24,733 bases of DNA from Bacteriovoracaceae bacterium UBA4097 (GCA_002381765.1 DFXX01000051.1:1-24733), one strand, 5' to 3'; positions 1-8,901 are shown, counted from the first letter of the stretch. Translations and numbers: made by a program. The notes: a model not told the origin generated them from the letters alone.

Positions 1-106
1 CCCGAGGAGAAACCAATTGGACTGAGATCAGTTTATAAAAAGTGAGACTTTAATGGAAAGAGTTTAACCTTGGAATTTTCTAAAGAGATAAGCGATAAGA
101 TCGGAT

Positions 107-1159
107 TTAACTCTCCTCCGCCCGATCCAAAAACTTCACCATCCGCGACTTAAACAATCTCTCATTCCACTTAAGCCCGAAGCGACGAAGCACTCTGCGA
201 TCAACCGCCCCGTAACTCGCCTCGACTTCCCCATACACTCGCTCCAGATCTTTACCAAAATCCTTTGCGAAGTGAGCTCCTTGCGTGAGGTACTCACGAT
301 TCACCTTGATGTCTCTCACTACGGCAGGCCGGCCGGTGGAGAAGGCTCCGAAGGCTTTAGATGGGAAGAACTGCTTAGAGAAGTCCCAGATGGCCTTTGC
401 TTGGTGAGAGTACATGGCACTCGTCGCCTCACAGTGATCCCCTCCGAATTCAAGCTTTTCATTCGCTGGAAGAAGAGTCTTGTATTCCGCATCAGGCCCC
501 AGGACTCGTACCATTTCATTTTTTGAAAGGAGGAAGTTTACTACGGACTTGAATTCATCTTTTGAAAGCCCATGAGTATAAAGCAGATGATGAGTGAACA
601 CGAAGTTATGGTCTTCATCTTTTACGAAAGGGTATTCTTCGGTTCTATATGTGGGAGCGATGACTTCCGCATTAGGTAGTTCCAACTGCTCTTTAAGTGC
701 CTCAGAACTAATGGCAATCTTAGGATACTTAGTCAGGGCCTTCTCTCGCCAGTCATTCACGTAAGGAGCGAACATTTTCTGAATGGCACCTAACTCCCTC
801 TGATCGATCAAATTCCAATCCAAGATATAAAGATAGCGCGATACATGCTCCGGGAGATTAAGCCCATGGATATAACCCCGACTGATCACAATAACTTTCT
901 CAATCGAAGGATGAAGCGGAATCCCCTTCACCGCTGAAGGCATAATCCAGAAATTCTTTTTAAACACACTCGCGTCTTTTGCTCTATGAGCAAGAAAACT
1001 CGAAACAATCGGTCTTGTCTCAATCGTCCCCAGTATCCCACCTTGCTTATGAGCAATGGTATAGAATTCAGAATTGGGAAAGAGATTAAGAATAAGCTCA
1101 ACCAAAAAAATGGATTCATCCCGAAAGAGAAGAGAGTCGATAGCAATAGCGGTTTTCAT
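107..1159 (-). CDS. Glycosyltransferase family 4-like protein, degenerate active-site motif
   Basis: A 350-aa soluble protein with no signal peptide. The N-terminus (around residues 20-50, containing LFPNSEFYTI) resembles GT4 enzymes of the WbaZ/mannosyltransferase type. The C-terminal half has the expected nucleotide-sugar-binding layout, with a segment around residues 260-290 ending in STGRPAVV that matches the AAGRPV part of the GT4 motif. The usual EX7E acidic pair of that motif appears as Gln and Gly here, so catalysis may be altered or lost. Start ATG lies one base after the stop of the EamA transporter gene, so the two are translationally coupled. It is the last gene of trmFO > transporter > this gene. 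A role in surface polysaccharide synthesis is inferred from fold only. Confidence 0.6.
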   Translation of the reverse strand: MKTAIAIDSLLFRDESIFLVELILNLFPNSEFYTIAHKQGGILGTIETRPIVSSFLAHRAKDASVFKKNFWIMPSAVKGIPLHPSIEKVIVISRGYIHGLNLPEHVSRYLYILDWNLIDQRELGAIQKMFAPYVNDWREKALTKYPKIAISSEALKEQLELPNAEVIAPTYRTEEYPFVKDEDHNFVFTHHLLYTHGLSKDEFKSVVNFLLSKNEMVRVLGPDAEYKTLLPANEKLEFGGDHCEATSAMYSHQAKAIWDFSKQFFPSKAFGAFSTGRPAVVRDIKVNREYLTQGAHFAKDFGKDLERVYGEVEASYGAVDRRVLRRFGLKWNERLFKSRMVKFLDRAEES

Positions 1160-1160
1160 A

Positions 1161-2063
1161 TCAATACTTTTTAAGCTGAATGACGATAGAACCCAGGATT
1201 AAGATTCCGCCGCCCACTAGCTGGATGATAGTTAATTGTTTATCCAGAAAGATCCAGTTTGCGATAATGGCAAAGAAAGGAAAGAACATCTCTGCAATCG
1301 CTGCCGTCTTAGCTGGAATAAGTTTTAATCCACGGTAATAAAACCACATGGCAAGAGCACCGGAAATGATCACCATCAGTAAAATGCGAAAATAATCCAT
1401 TCCCTGTGGAAGGATGAGGCTTCTGTTCCAGTTTACGAAGGGAATCAGAACCATAAGCCCCATGAGAAAGCGGCCCCCCATGATCTGGCGAGTTTCAAAG
1501 CCTGACATAGTTAAGCGCTTACCAAAGACCGTGGTACTTCCCCAACCGATGATGGAAATTGCCACCAGACCATAGCCCTTAATAGCAAAATCTGAGGTGG
1601 CAGTATCAAAGTCATGGGCCATCAGATCATAGAGTCTTTCGATATCTGGAGAACTCACCAAGAGTCCACCCAAGAGACAAACTCCTGCCCAAAAGAGAAA
1701 GCGCTTTTCTACCTGCTCTTTTAAGATAATCGAGGCGAGGATGATCGCCACCACAGGCTGGAGCTTTTGCAACAAAATCACCAGCGAGGGATTTAGATAA
1801 AGAAAGGATTCAGTGAAGGCTACCGTCGCGATACCCGAGCCAATTCCCCCGATGATCACAAAGCTCAAAAAATCCGCGAGCTTCATGTCCAAGAGATTTT
1901 TGAATGACTTGATAAGTCCCAAAGAGAAAATCAAAGTCAGGATGAGATGTTCGTAGAACACAATGGTGATGGGACTAATATTACGGTCGACTAAGGGGTA
2001 ACGGATAAGAGTATCCATGCCCCACAGCACACACGCTAAAATAACAAGTAAGATTCCGGCCAT
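1161..2063 (-). CDS. DMT-superfamily transporter, EamA family
   Basis: A 300-aa very hydrophobic protein with about ten predicted membrane helices arranged as two EamA repeats (roughly residues 1-135 and 155-300). The second repeat ends in the typical YYRGLKLIPA...AEMFFPFFAI pattern of drug/metabolite exporters. Length is normal for the family (about 290-310 aa). It would sit in the inner membrane and export or import a small metabolite; the substrate cannot be read from sequence. It starts 4 nt after the trmFO stop, with an AAGG-type ribosome site inside the end of trmFO, and is followed after 1 nt by the glycosyltransferase-like gene, so it is in the middle of a three-gene operon. Confidence 0.85.
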   Translation of the reverse strand: MAGILLVILACVLWGMDTLIRYPLVDRNISPITIVFYEHLILTLIFSLGLIKSFKNLLDMKLADFLSFVIIGGIGSGIATVAFTESFLYLNPSLVILLQKLQPVVAIILASIILKEQVEKRFLFWAGVCLLGGLLVSSPDIERLYDLMAHDFDTATSDFAIKGYGLVAISIIGWGSTTVFGKRLTMSGFETRQIMGGRFLMGLMVLIPFVNWNRSLILPQGMDYFRILLMVIISGALAMWFYYRGLKLIPAKTAAIAEMFFPFFAIIANWIFLDKQLTIIQLVGGGILILGSIVIQLKKY

Positions 2064-2067
2064 GGAC

Positions 2068-3423
2068 TTACCTTAGCTCGGAAAGAAAGCTTTGAAAAAC
2101 ATTCTGTGCTCTTGTTGCTACGAGCTGTTTTTTTAGTTTCTTACGATCCCCACGGCGCTGCTCTTTAGTGAGTTCAATACTAGGAAGAAGCCCGAAATTG
2201 ATATTGGATGGACAAGGCTTCTCGATGGTCATGATGTAATTTACCAGGGCACCCATGGCGGTTTCTACCGGAAAACGCATGGCCTCTTCCCCCTTAATAC
2301 GGCGAAGAAGTTGGAAGGCCACATAAAGCCCCATAGAAGCGGACTCGGTATAGCCCTCAACACCCGTGATCTGACCTGCAAAATAGAGCTCAGGAATTTT
2401 CTTCGATTTAAGATCCCAGTCCAATAGCTTTCTGGCATTTAAAAAGGAATTCCGGTGACAAGAACCTAGATGAATAAAGCTCGCTTCCTCAAGACCAGGA
2501 ATCATTCGGAATACACGCACCTGTTCTTTATAGGTCAGGCGGGTTTGAAAACCCACAAGATTATAGGCCGAGCCTAAAAGGTTTTCTTTACGGAGCTGAA
2601 CCACGGCAAATGGCCACTTCCCATTGATATCTGGCTCAAGTCCAATGGGCTTCATGCAAGAGAAGCGGGCGGTATCCTTGCCTCTTTCGGCCATGAGATC
2701 GATGGGCAGGCATGATTCAAAAAACTTCCAATCTTCAAATTCCTTAGGGGGAACTTTCTCGGCCTTAGCAAGTTCTTCAACAAAGGCGTAGTACTCTTCC
2801 TTAGTCATGGGAGCATTGAGATAGTCGCCACCCTCTTCGATATTTTTATGGCGATCTTTAAAATACATTTTTGAAAGATCCAGGGAATCGGCGTCTACTA
2901 CGGGAGCGATCGCATCATAGAAGTAGAAGTCATCCCCTGAGATTTCTTTGGTGATCCATTCTTCCAATGATTTTGAGGTAAGAGGACCCGTTGCCACAAT
3001 CACATAAGCACAGTTAAATTCCTCTTTGAGCTTCATGGGATCAGCAGCTTCTCTTTCAACTACCGTGATTAAAGGATGAGCATGAAGCTTCTCAGTCACT
3101 TCGCCCGAGAAGCCTTCCCGGTCAACCGCCAGAGCATCTCCCGCAGGAACGGCATGCTTTTTTGCAGACTCGATGATAAATGAGCCCATAGCGAGCATCT
3201 CGGATTTAAGGAGTCCATGGGCAGAATTGGGATCAAGGGATTTAAGTGAGTTGGTACAAACCAGCTCTGCGTAGGTATTAATTTTTTGAGCAGGATTAAG
3301 CTTAAGGGTTTTCCCTTCAATAAGGGTAACCGGAACTCCATGTTGGGCAAGATACATGGCCGCTTCTGAACCCGCTAAACCAGCACCGATCACTAAGACG
3401 CGGGGAAGCTCTGAATTCTGCAT
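2068..3423 (-). CDS. trmFO: Methylenetetrahydrofolate-tRNA-(uracil-5-)-methyltransferase TrmFO
   Basis: Folate- and FAD-dependent enzyme that makes 5-methyluridine at position 54 of the tRNA T-loop. The N-terminus has the FAD dinucleotide fold (VLVIGAGLAGSEAA). Next comes the family signature around CTNSLKSLDPNSAHGLLKSE, then VPAGDALAVDR, and further on GFQTRLTYKEQVRVFRMIPGLE. Two cysteines match the conserved pair of the family (CTNSL and FESCLPID). The reading frame can be extended to 3489, but I choose ATG at 3423: it has AGAGGG just upstream and gives 451 aa with MQNSELPRVL at the N-terminus, close to the usual 435-460 aa. First gene of an operon with the EamA transporter; divergent from nadE. 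Confidence 0.95.
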   Translation of the reverse strand: MQNSELPRVLVIGAGLAGSEAAMYLAQHGVPVTLIEGKTLKLNPAQKINTYAELVCTNSLKSLDPNSAHGLLKSEMLAMGSFIIESAKKHAVPAGDALAVDREGFSGEVTEKLHAHPLITVVEREAADPMKLKEEFNCAYVIVATGPLTSKSLEEWITKEISGDDFYFYDAIAPVVDADSLDLSKMYFKDRHKNIEEGGDYLNAPMTKEEYYAFVEELAKAEKVPPKEFEDWKFFESCLPIDLMAERGKDTARFSCMKPIGLEPDINGKWPFAVVQLRKENLLGSAYNLVGFQTRLTYKEQVRVFRMIPGLEEASFIHLGSCHRNSFLNARKLLDWDLKSKKIPELYFAGQITGVEGYTESASMGLYVAFQLLRRIKGEEAMRFPVETAMGALVNYIMTIEKPCPSNINFGLLPSIELTKEQRRGDRKKLKKQLVATRAQNVFQSFLSELR

Positions 3424-3444
3424 GATTACCCTCTTGGTTTGATG

Positions 3445-3450
3445 TATAAT
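3445..3450 (+). promoter_or_regulatory. Possible -10 element for nadE
   Basis: A perfect TATAAT on the plus strand, 59 bp before the nadE ATG and directly preceded by TG. No convincing -35 box lies 17 bp upstream. If used, it overlaps the leader of the divergent trmFO transcript. Confidence 0.3.
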
Positions 3451-3459
3451 GATGGTGTC

Positions 3460-3489
3460 CTCATACCCTTTTTTAAGGCAACGAGTCAA
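3460..3489 (-). promoter_or_regulatory. Putative sigma-70-type promoter of the trmFO operon
   Basis: On the minus strand, TTGACT (3489-3484) is followed after 18 bp by TATGAG (3465-3460). This would give a leader of about 30 nt before the chosen trmFO start at 3423, and it supports that start because an ATG at 3489 would lie inside the -35 box. Confidence 0.45.
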
Positions 3490-3508
3490 GTTATCCCAAT
3501 AGGACTTT

Positions 3509-5263
3509 ATGAAAACAATTCTCCATTTACACCAAACTCATCATACTTTGGCCGATTTTGAATCTATTTTTAAAACCCTGGCCCAAATCTCTGGAATTGA
3601 TGGCTTGCATCTTTTTCCCGAACTCTATCTCACGGGCTATCCCCTGCAGGATCTGGTGCTGCAAAGGCCCTTTATCGATAGCTATCTCGCCTTCTTTGAG
3701 GAGCTTAATCTGTGGGCAAAAAAACAAAAGGCAGGAAACTGGCGAGCTCTGTTAGGTGGACTTCATTATGAGCTGGAAGAGAGTGGACTCCCGGTAAAAA
3801 TACGCAATGTGATTTATGAAGTCATTCCAGGCGAGGGATTAAAAATCCTCTACACTAAGAGGCTTCTTCCTAACTACGATATCTTCGATGAGGAAAAGTA
3901 TTTTGCAGCGGGAGCTCAGAATACTTTTTATGAATTTAATCGCGAGATCTTTGGGCTTCTCATTTGCGAGGATATGTGGACCTCTAGTGTGCATGATCTA
4001 GACCCATGTCATCTCATGCATCTAGAGATGAAAGAAAAAAACATCAAGGTTTCAGGGATTATTAATCTCAGTGCCTCTCCCTTTGATGTGGCAAAAAAAC
4101 ATAAACGCTTTGAGCGTGCCCGCAATCTTTCTCTCCTCTTTAACTCTCCCTTTATTTATCTGAACCGCGTGGGTGGAGAGGATGAGGTGCTCTTTGATGG
4201 AGGAAGCTTTGTCATGGCAGGCCCCAAACTTCATTTAGAGCTTAAGTACTTTGAAGCCGACTCTAAATCCATCGATCTCTCCCTTGTGAAAAGCGAATAT
4301 GAAGAAGCCCCGGCTTTTAAGCCCGGCAATACCTGGGAGGGTCTCTTCTCCCCTCAGCTTGATTCCGCTCAAACTCCCGCTGTGCTTAAAAGCTGGTCGG
4401 ATGATGAGTGTGCCGAGGTTTTGAAGGCCTTACAGTTTGGCTTTCAGGAATATGCGAGAAAAAATGGCTTTAAGAAGTTTCTAGTGGCCCTCTCGGGAGG
4501 CATGGACTCCGCGATGGTTCTGGCCATCATTCATCTGTGCCTTAAGAAGGATCAGGATCTAGAGGCGATCTATATGCCCAGTATCCACTCCTCACCTCTA
4601 AGTACTCAGCTCTCGGAGAAGATGTGCGCCAGTCTCGGCATTCCGCTTGCCTATTTTCCCATAAAGTTTCTGCACTCGGCGGTTAAGAATGCCTTTGTGT
4701 CCCAGTTTAAAGAGCCATTTGAGGGCCTTACCGATGAAAACGTGCAAAGCCGCTTAAGAGGAACTCTTCTCTACACCCGGTCAAATCAAACAGGGGCAAT
4801 GGTAATCAACACCTCCAATAAGTCAGAACTCGCTGTTGGCTACTCTACTCAATATGGAGATTCAGTGGGAGCTCTCTCACTACTGGGTGATCTTTACAAG
4901 TCAGAGGTTTATCGCCTTGCGCGCTTCATACAAGAGAAGTATAACTCTCCCATCCCGGCCGGCATTATTGAGCGCGGGCCATCGGCGGAGCTGCGTGAAA
5001 ACCAGTTGGACCAGGACTCTCTTCCACCCTATGAGCGACTCGATGCCATTTTAGAAGGAATCTTGAGTTACCGTTTAGGCAAAAAACAAATTATTGGGTT
5101 AGGATTTAGAGAAGAAGAAGTAACAAAAGTTTTAAATCTCTATCTCAAAACAGAATATAAGAGGGCCCAGTTCTGTCCCATATTAAAAGTTAAGTCAAAA
5201 AGCTTTGGTTTTGGTTATCGAATGCCGATAAGCAAAAACCTCAGCTACCAGTTCAATTCTTAA
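3509..5263 (+). CDS. nadE: Glutamine-dependent NAD+ synthetase
   Basis: Makes NAD+ from nicotinate adenine dinucleotide (deamido-NAD), ATP and glutamine, the last step of NAD synthesis. Two-domain protein of 584 aa. Residues 1 to about 270 form a nitrilase-type glutaminase with the expected Glu38 (FPELYLTGYP), Lys117 (TKRLLPNYDIF) and Cys153 (LLICEDMW). The C-terminal synthetase has the PP-loop SGGMDSA starting at Ser329 and the later motif INTSNKSELAVGYSTQYGD. Length and domain order fit the bacterial glutaminase-fused form. Start ATG has AGGA upstream. The next gene begins 15 nt after the stop and is probably co-transcribed. Confidence 0.95.
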   Translation: MKTILHLHQTHHTLADFESIFKTLAQISGIDGLHLFPELYLTGYPLQDLVLQRPFIDSYLAFFEELNLWAKKQKAGNWRALLGGLHYELEESGLPVKIRNVIYEVIPGEGLKILYTKRLLPNYDIFDEEKYFAAGAQNTFYEFNREIFGLLICEDMWTSSVHDLDPCHLMHLEMKEKNIKVSGIINLSASPFDVAKKHKRFERARNLSLLFNSPFIYLNRVGGEDEVLFDGGSFVMAGPKLHLELKYFEADSKSIDLSLVKSEYEEAPAFKPGNTWEGLFSPQLDSAQTPAVLKSWSDDECAEVLKALQFGFQEYARKNGFKKFLVALSGGMDSAMVLAIIHLCLKKDQDLEAIYMPSIHSSPLSTQLSEKMCASLGIPLAYFPIKFLHSAVKNAFVSQFKEPFEGLTDENVQSRLRGTLLYTRSNQTGAMVINTSNKSELAVGYSTQYGDSVGALSLLGDLYKSEVYRLARFIQEKYNSPIPAGIIERGPSAELRENQLDQDSLPPYERLDAILEGILSYRLGKKQIIGLGFREEEVTKVLNLYLKTEYKRAQFCPILKVKSKSFGFGYRMPISKNLSYQFNS

Positions 5264-5277
5264 GTCCGGAGGACAAT

Positions 5278-5724
5278 ATGAGTAATGAAAACGACACTAA
5301 GACAAAAGTTATGGACAAAATCAGTGAAATCAAAACGAACATCGAGACTTTCATCTCTGATGTAAACGTGAATGAAATCAAAAGCTCATTCAATCTTCTG
5401 ATGAAAGATGCTCAGAAAGATTTCAATAAGCTTATCAGCAAAGACCTTGAGTCGATGAAGAAGAAGTTTCAAAAAGAGAAAGAAGATATCGAGAAGAAGG
5501 CCAAAAAGTTTCTTGAATCTCAAAAGAAAGAGCTTGATGCCATTCAGGCGAAACTTGATAAACTAATTAAATCAAGCCAGAAGCTAAAATCAAGCAAGCC
5601 ATCTGAACCAGCCAAGTCTACGACTAAGAAGAAGCCTGCAACCAAGAAAGTTGCCAAGGCCATGAAGAAAGTGGCGAAGAAGGCACCTGCTAAGAAGGCC
5701 ACTAAGAAAGCATCCAAAAAATAA
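5278..5724 (+). CDS. Coiled-coil protein with histone H1-like Lys/Ala-rich tail
   Basis: A 148-aa protein in two parts. Residues about 10-100 are charged and strongly helical, with coiled-coil character (MKKKFQKEKEDIEKKAKKF region). Residues about 105-148 are a tail made almost only of Lys, Ala, Thr and Pro (KKAPAKKATKKASKK), like bacterial H1-like proteins and other AlgP/Hc1-type tails that bind DNA non-specifically. No signal peptide or membrane segment, so cytoplasmic. A strong ribosome site (CGGAGGA) lies 6 nt before the ATG. It follows nadE by 15 nt. The tail suggests nucleic-acid binding or nucleoid association; a different polyanion partner is also possible. Function not established. 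Confidence 0.75.
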   Translation: MSNENDTKTKVMDKISEIKTNIETFISDVNVNEIKSSFNLLMKDAQKDFNKLISKDLESMKKKFQKEKEDIEKKAKKFLESQKKELDAIQAKLDKLIKSSQKLKSSKPSEPAKSTTKKKPATKKVAKAMKKVAKKAPAKKATKKASKK

Positions 5725-5741
5725 TAATAGGTAAAATTATG

Positions 5742-5762
5742 GGGCCCACTTCGCCTGGGCCC
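5742..5762. terminator. Bidirectional intergenic hairpin
   Basis: Perfect 7-bp stem GGGCCCA / TGGGCCC with loop CTTCGCC, between the convergent histone-like gene and the GGDEF gene. It touches the GGDEF gene's stop codon. Neither side has a strong T-tract (minus side continues CATAATTTT), so it is a likely but not ideal terminator for both genes. Confidence 0.6.
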
Positions 5763-7099
5763 TATGAGACGACTTCTGTGACGTGAAAAACCTTTCCTCG
5801 ACCTGACTTCTTTGACATATACATCATCTTATCTGCAAACTCGATAATGGACTTAGCACTGGTGGCATCTTCGGGGTACGCCGCAATCCCCACTGATAGC
5901 GATAAGCGATACTTCTCTTTTCTATCCGTTTGAAACTCAGAAGTCTTCACTGCTTCAGAAATTCGAAGAGCGATCTTTTTAGTGACTTCGATACTTGTTC
6001 TGGGAAGCAGAACGATAAATTCATCTCCTCCATAGCGGTAAACTAAATCTGAAGAGCGCAGCTGACCTTTAAGTACATTGGACATATCGATCAGAAGCTG
6101 ACTTCCTACTACGTGTCCGAACTGATCATTCACATTCTTGAAGAAATCGATGTCCACAAATAATAGGCTAAAGCCCAAATTGTCGTGCTGCGAGCGGGAG
6201 ATATAGTACTCCAGATCCTCCACCAGCTTTCGCTGATTATAAAGACCCGTGACTTCATCGGTGAGAGAGAGCATTCTGATTTCTTCGAGCTTCTTAGTCT
6301 CAGAGAGAATAGACAATGAAGTCTTAAGAACATTGGAGAGATATTCACTCAAAATGTCTTTAATATTATAATGAGAGACATTTCGGGCCACGAGATAGTT
6401 AAGCTTCCCTTCACCCGTCTTCACTAGAAAATAGAATTTCTCACCCACAAAACGCAGACCAAAAATAAGGCCGGTTTCATCAGAGAGAAAGCGCTTAATC
6501 CGCTTGAGCTGGCGTTCGGTAAATTTCAATTTCTTTTGCAGAGAGGTCAGCACTTTCATATTAGAGCTGAACTCCATTTCTTTATCCACTTCGAAGAAGA
6601 GACTCAAATATTGATTTAAGCTCGAAGCAATATCCTGGATGGTAGAGAAACTCTCAGGTCGTGAGAAAAGATGAAGTACGGCCCGCTCGGGATTCCACTG
6701 ACCACTTTGAATGGCCCCATGAAGTTTCAAGCGGTAGATGACAGCTCTCATCTCATCCGTATCTAGCGGCAAGGTCAGAAAGTCAAAAAGCCCAGCTCTG
6801 AAAGCCCCGACTGTTCCATGATGGTCAATACGGGGTGAGATCAGGGTTATCGCAGAACGTGGCAACTGCTGATTAATTTTTCTGATATCATCTATGGTCT
6901 TTTGGTTCTGTCGATTGGAATGAAAGAAGACCACCTGAGCCGTCTTTTTGCTAAAGCTCTCTATCTCAGCAACCTCTTGCAGGAAACTAATTTGGTACTT
7001 TACTTTATTTTCTTTCAAAGATTTTTTTATAGACTCAATCGTGAAGGAGTCTAATCCAATGGCCAGAATTTCCAGGGAACCGTTAGTTAAGCTTTCCAT
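5762..7099 (-). CDS. GGDEF diguanylate cyclase with receiver-like N-terminal domain
   Basis: A 445-aa soluble protein predicted to make cyclic di-GMP from two GTP. The C-terminal about 165 residues are a GGDEF domain (LTDEVTGLYNQRKL start; active-site GGDEF at residues 357-361, intact). An inhibitory I-site RSSD (348-351) lies five residues before it, so product inhibition is expected. Residues about 8-130 look like a response-regulator fold, but the place of the phospho-accepting Asp reads VVFFHS, so it is probably a pseudo-receiver. The middle (about 135-280) has no domain I recognise. Its ATG overlaps the stop of the upstream coiled-coil gene by one base (TAATG), so the two are coupled and may work together. 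Confidence 0.9.
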   Translation of the reverse strand: MESLTNGSLEILAIGLDSFTIESIKKSLKENKVKYQISFLQEVAEIESFSKKTAQVVFFHSNRQNQKTIDDIRKINQQLPRSAITLISPRIDHHGTVGAFRAGLFDFLTLPLDTDEMRAVIYRLKLHGAIQSGQWNPERAVLHLFSRPESFSTIQDIASSLNQYLSLFFEVDKEMEFSSNMKVLTSLQKKLKFTERQLKRIKRFLSDETGLIFGLRFVGEKFYFLVKTGEGKLNYLVARNVSHYNIKDILSEYLSNVLKTSLSILSETKKLEEIRMLSLTDEVTGLYNQRKLVEDLEYYISRSQHDNLGFSLLFVDIDFFKNVNDQFGHVVGSQLLIDMSNVLKGQLRSSDLVYRYGGDEFIVLLPRTSIEVTKKIALRISEAVKTSEFQTDRKEKYRLSLSVGIAAYPEDATSAKSIIEFADKMMYMSKKSGRGKVFHVTEVVS

Positions 7100-8640
7100 T
7101 ACATATCGATGTTTTTCTTCAAGGCTTCCAGAGCTTTACCATGCTCGGAATCATCCTCTAAAACAGAAATAGCATTTCTGAGAGTCTTGATGGCCTTGTC
7201 TAGTTTATCTTCTAGCTCAAAACGGCTTTCTACCGATTTCTTTTCTTGTTGAGATATGGAGTCCATGTCAAATTCCATGGCATCAATCTTTCTTTTAAGT
7301 TCTAAAATTTTGAGATCCCTGTTACGAATTTGTGTTTCAGCATCAGCCTTGAGAAGCTCGAGCCTCTGCTCCAACTCTCTTTCTCTGATCTGAACTTTCT
7401 TAACATCAATTCTATTCCTTTGTCCGGCTTTATCAAGCTCTTGCGCAAGAATCCTATTTTTTTCTTCTAGAATTAAGCGTCTCTCGTCATGAAGTTTCAT
7501 GCGATCTTTTAGCTCATTTATTTCTTCGTTGAGCTTTTTGCGAATAATGGTTAGCTCGATTTTTTTCTCATCTAGCTCGGCTCGCATGGATAAAGTCTGT
7601 CGGTTTTGAAGAAGCTTATCTTCTTCCAACATCTGGATGCGCTTTAAGAGCTCCTCTCTATCGGAGCGAAGGTTAGCTATCGTGGCCTGGGTTCTGGCAA
7701 GTTCGCCAGAGTAAGCCTCTGCGATTTCTTCATACTCCTCATAGTCTTTTTGGTTAACCTGAGTGTCCTTGGTTTCCTTTCTTTTACGACGAGGCTTACC
7801 CTCTTCCATGCTAGTTGTAGGGGCAGCCTTGACCACCTGAACAGAGGGAGCAGGTATTTTAACCTCTGCAACTTCTTCTTCCCCTGTTGAAAAATCAAAG
7901 TTATCAAAATTCATGTCATCCGTTACCAGTGGTTCATCTAGGTCTTTTCCAACAAGGGAGACCTCTTCTTCTGACTCCAATGAATCAGAGCTGGCCACAA
8001 ATTCCATTTCAAAAGGTTCATCTTCTGCCTCGACTTCAGACCCTGCTTCCATTTCCTCGGAGGCAGGAGACGCTTCTAGTTCAAAAGACTCAAGTTCCAG
8101 GGCCTGTGGCAATTCATGTTGAATGCTGACTTCAGGTTGCGGTATCTCAAGCCCCACATTGATATTCACTTGAGAAGCGTCGATGGTCATGATGGCATCG
8201 ATTTCTTTGAGCTTCTCTTTAACGTCTTCCGAAAGCTCACCTTCGTTTTCGATCCCATAATCCACTAATTGGGAAAGATGATGCTGGAGACTAATACCTG
8301 ACATGGTGGCATTTTTCTTTTCATTTAGGTTTAAATCCACGATTTCTGCCGGATCAGAAAAATCTGAGGGTGCTATCTCGGAAGATTCAAAATCTGTCAG
8401 GGAATGGATTGCTTGATCATCTTCGGGAAGATCAGGAGTATCTTCGAGAGCTTTCAGGTCGATCGCCCTAGACAAAGTTGCTCCCAGGGAAAAGCTACTC
8501 ATCTCCTCTGGCAAGTCATCCTCTTCAATATCCAGAACCAAATCCAGCTCATCATCGCTATCCGACTGGGCACTCTTTGATTCCCCTAGATCCATTTCAC
8601 TAAGGTCTTCTAGAGAAAGGTCTCGGTTTTTAGTACTCAT
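7099..8640 (-). CDS. Acidic, low-complexity/coiled-coil protein of unknown function
   Basis: A 513-aa cytoplasmic protein with no signal peptide or membrane helix. Residues 1 to about 280 are extremely rich in Asp, Glu and Ser and look disordered, with recurring short acidic-hydrophobic motifs (LEDLSEMDL, DELDLVLDIEEDDL, MNFDNFDFSTGEE). A basic patch, KPRRKRKETK, follows near residue 290. From about 300 to 495 the protein is a long coiled coil (RSDREELLKRIQMLEEDK and on). Ribosome site GGAG lies 6 nt before ATG. First gene of a two-gene operon with the GGDEF protein. I recognise no named family. A scaffold or polarity-type role linked to c-di-GMP signalling is inference from architecture and coupling only. 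Confidence 0.85.
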   Translation of the reverse strand: MSTKNRDLSLEDLSEMDLGESKSAQSDSDDELDLVLDIEEDDLPEEMSSFSLGATLSRAIDLKALEDTPDLPEDDQAIHSLTDFESSEIAPSDFSDPAEIVDLNLNEKKNATMSGISLQHHLSQLVDYGIENEGELSEDVKEKLKEIDAIMTIDASQVNINVGLEIPQPEVSIQHELPQALELESFELEASPASEEMEAGSEVEAEDEPFEMEFVASSDSLESEEEVSLVGKDLDEPLVTDDMNFDNFDFSTGEEEVAEVKIPAPSVQVVKAAPTTSMEEGKPRRKRKETKDTQVNQKDYEEYEEIAEAYSGELARTQATIANLRSDREELLKRIQMLEEDKLLQNRQTLSMRAELDEKKIELTIIRKKLNEEINELKDRMKLHDERRLILEEKNRILAQELDKAGQRNRIDVKKVQIRERELEQRLELLKADAETQIRNRDLKILELKRKIDAMEFDMDSISQQEKKSVESRFELEDKLDKAIKTLRNAISVLEDDSEHGKALEALKKNIDM

Positions 8641-8901
8641 ACTATCTCCAGTCTCACATCTTTAATTCGGACGTTTTCGCTAGGTCTTTTCATCCTGATA
8701 GTCAGTTAACTCATCGGTTGGCATTTATTCAGCTTAAGACTTTCCTCGTCTTAGACTTTATTATGCTAACAAAATATGATGATAACTTAGATGGATAAGT
8801 TTTTAGATGAGGGGGCAAAGTTTGCTGGAAGACTCTATCTACAGTATTGATTACTATCAAACCTCATAATACAATTAAAGCGTCTCTCTGATGGAGGATT
8901 C
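8641..8901. other. Divergent intergenic region between coiled-coil gene and L,D-peptidase gene
   Basis: About 260 bp holding the start signals of two divergent operons. I see a perfect 6-bp inverted repeat TAAGAC-N7-GTCTTA at 8735-8753, which might be an operator or chance, and a CATAAT at 8865-8870 that could be a -10 box for the plus-strand operon. No small gene is evident. Confidence 0.35.
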
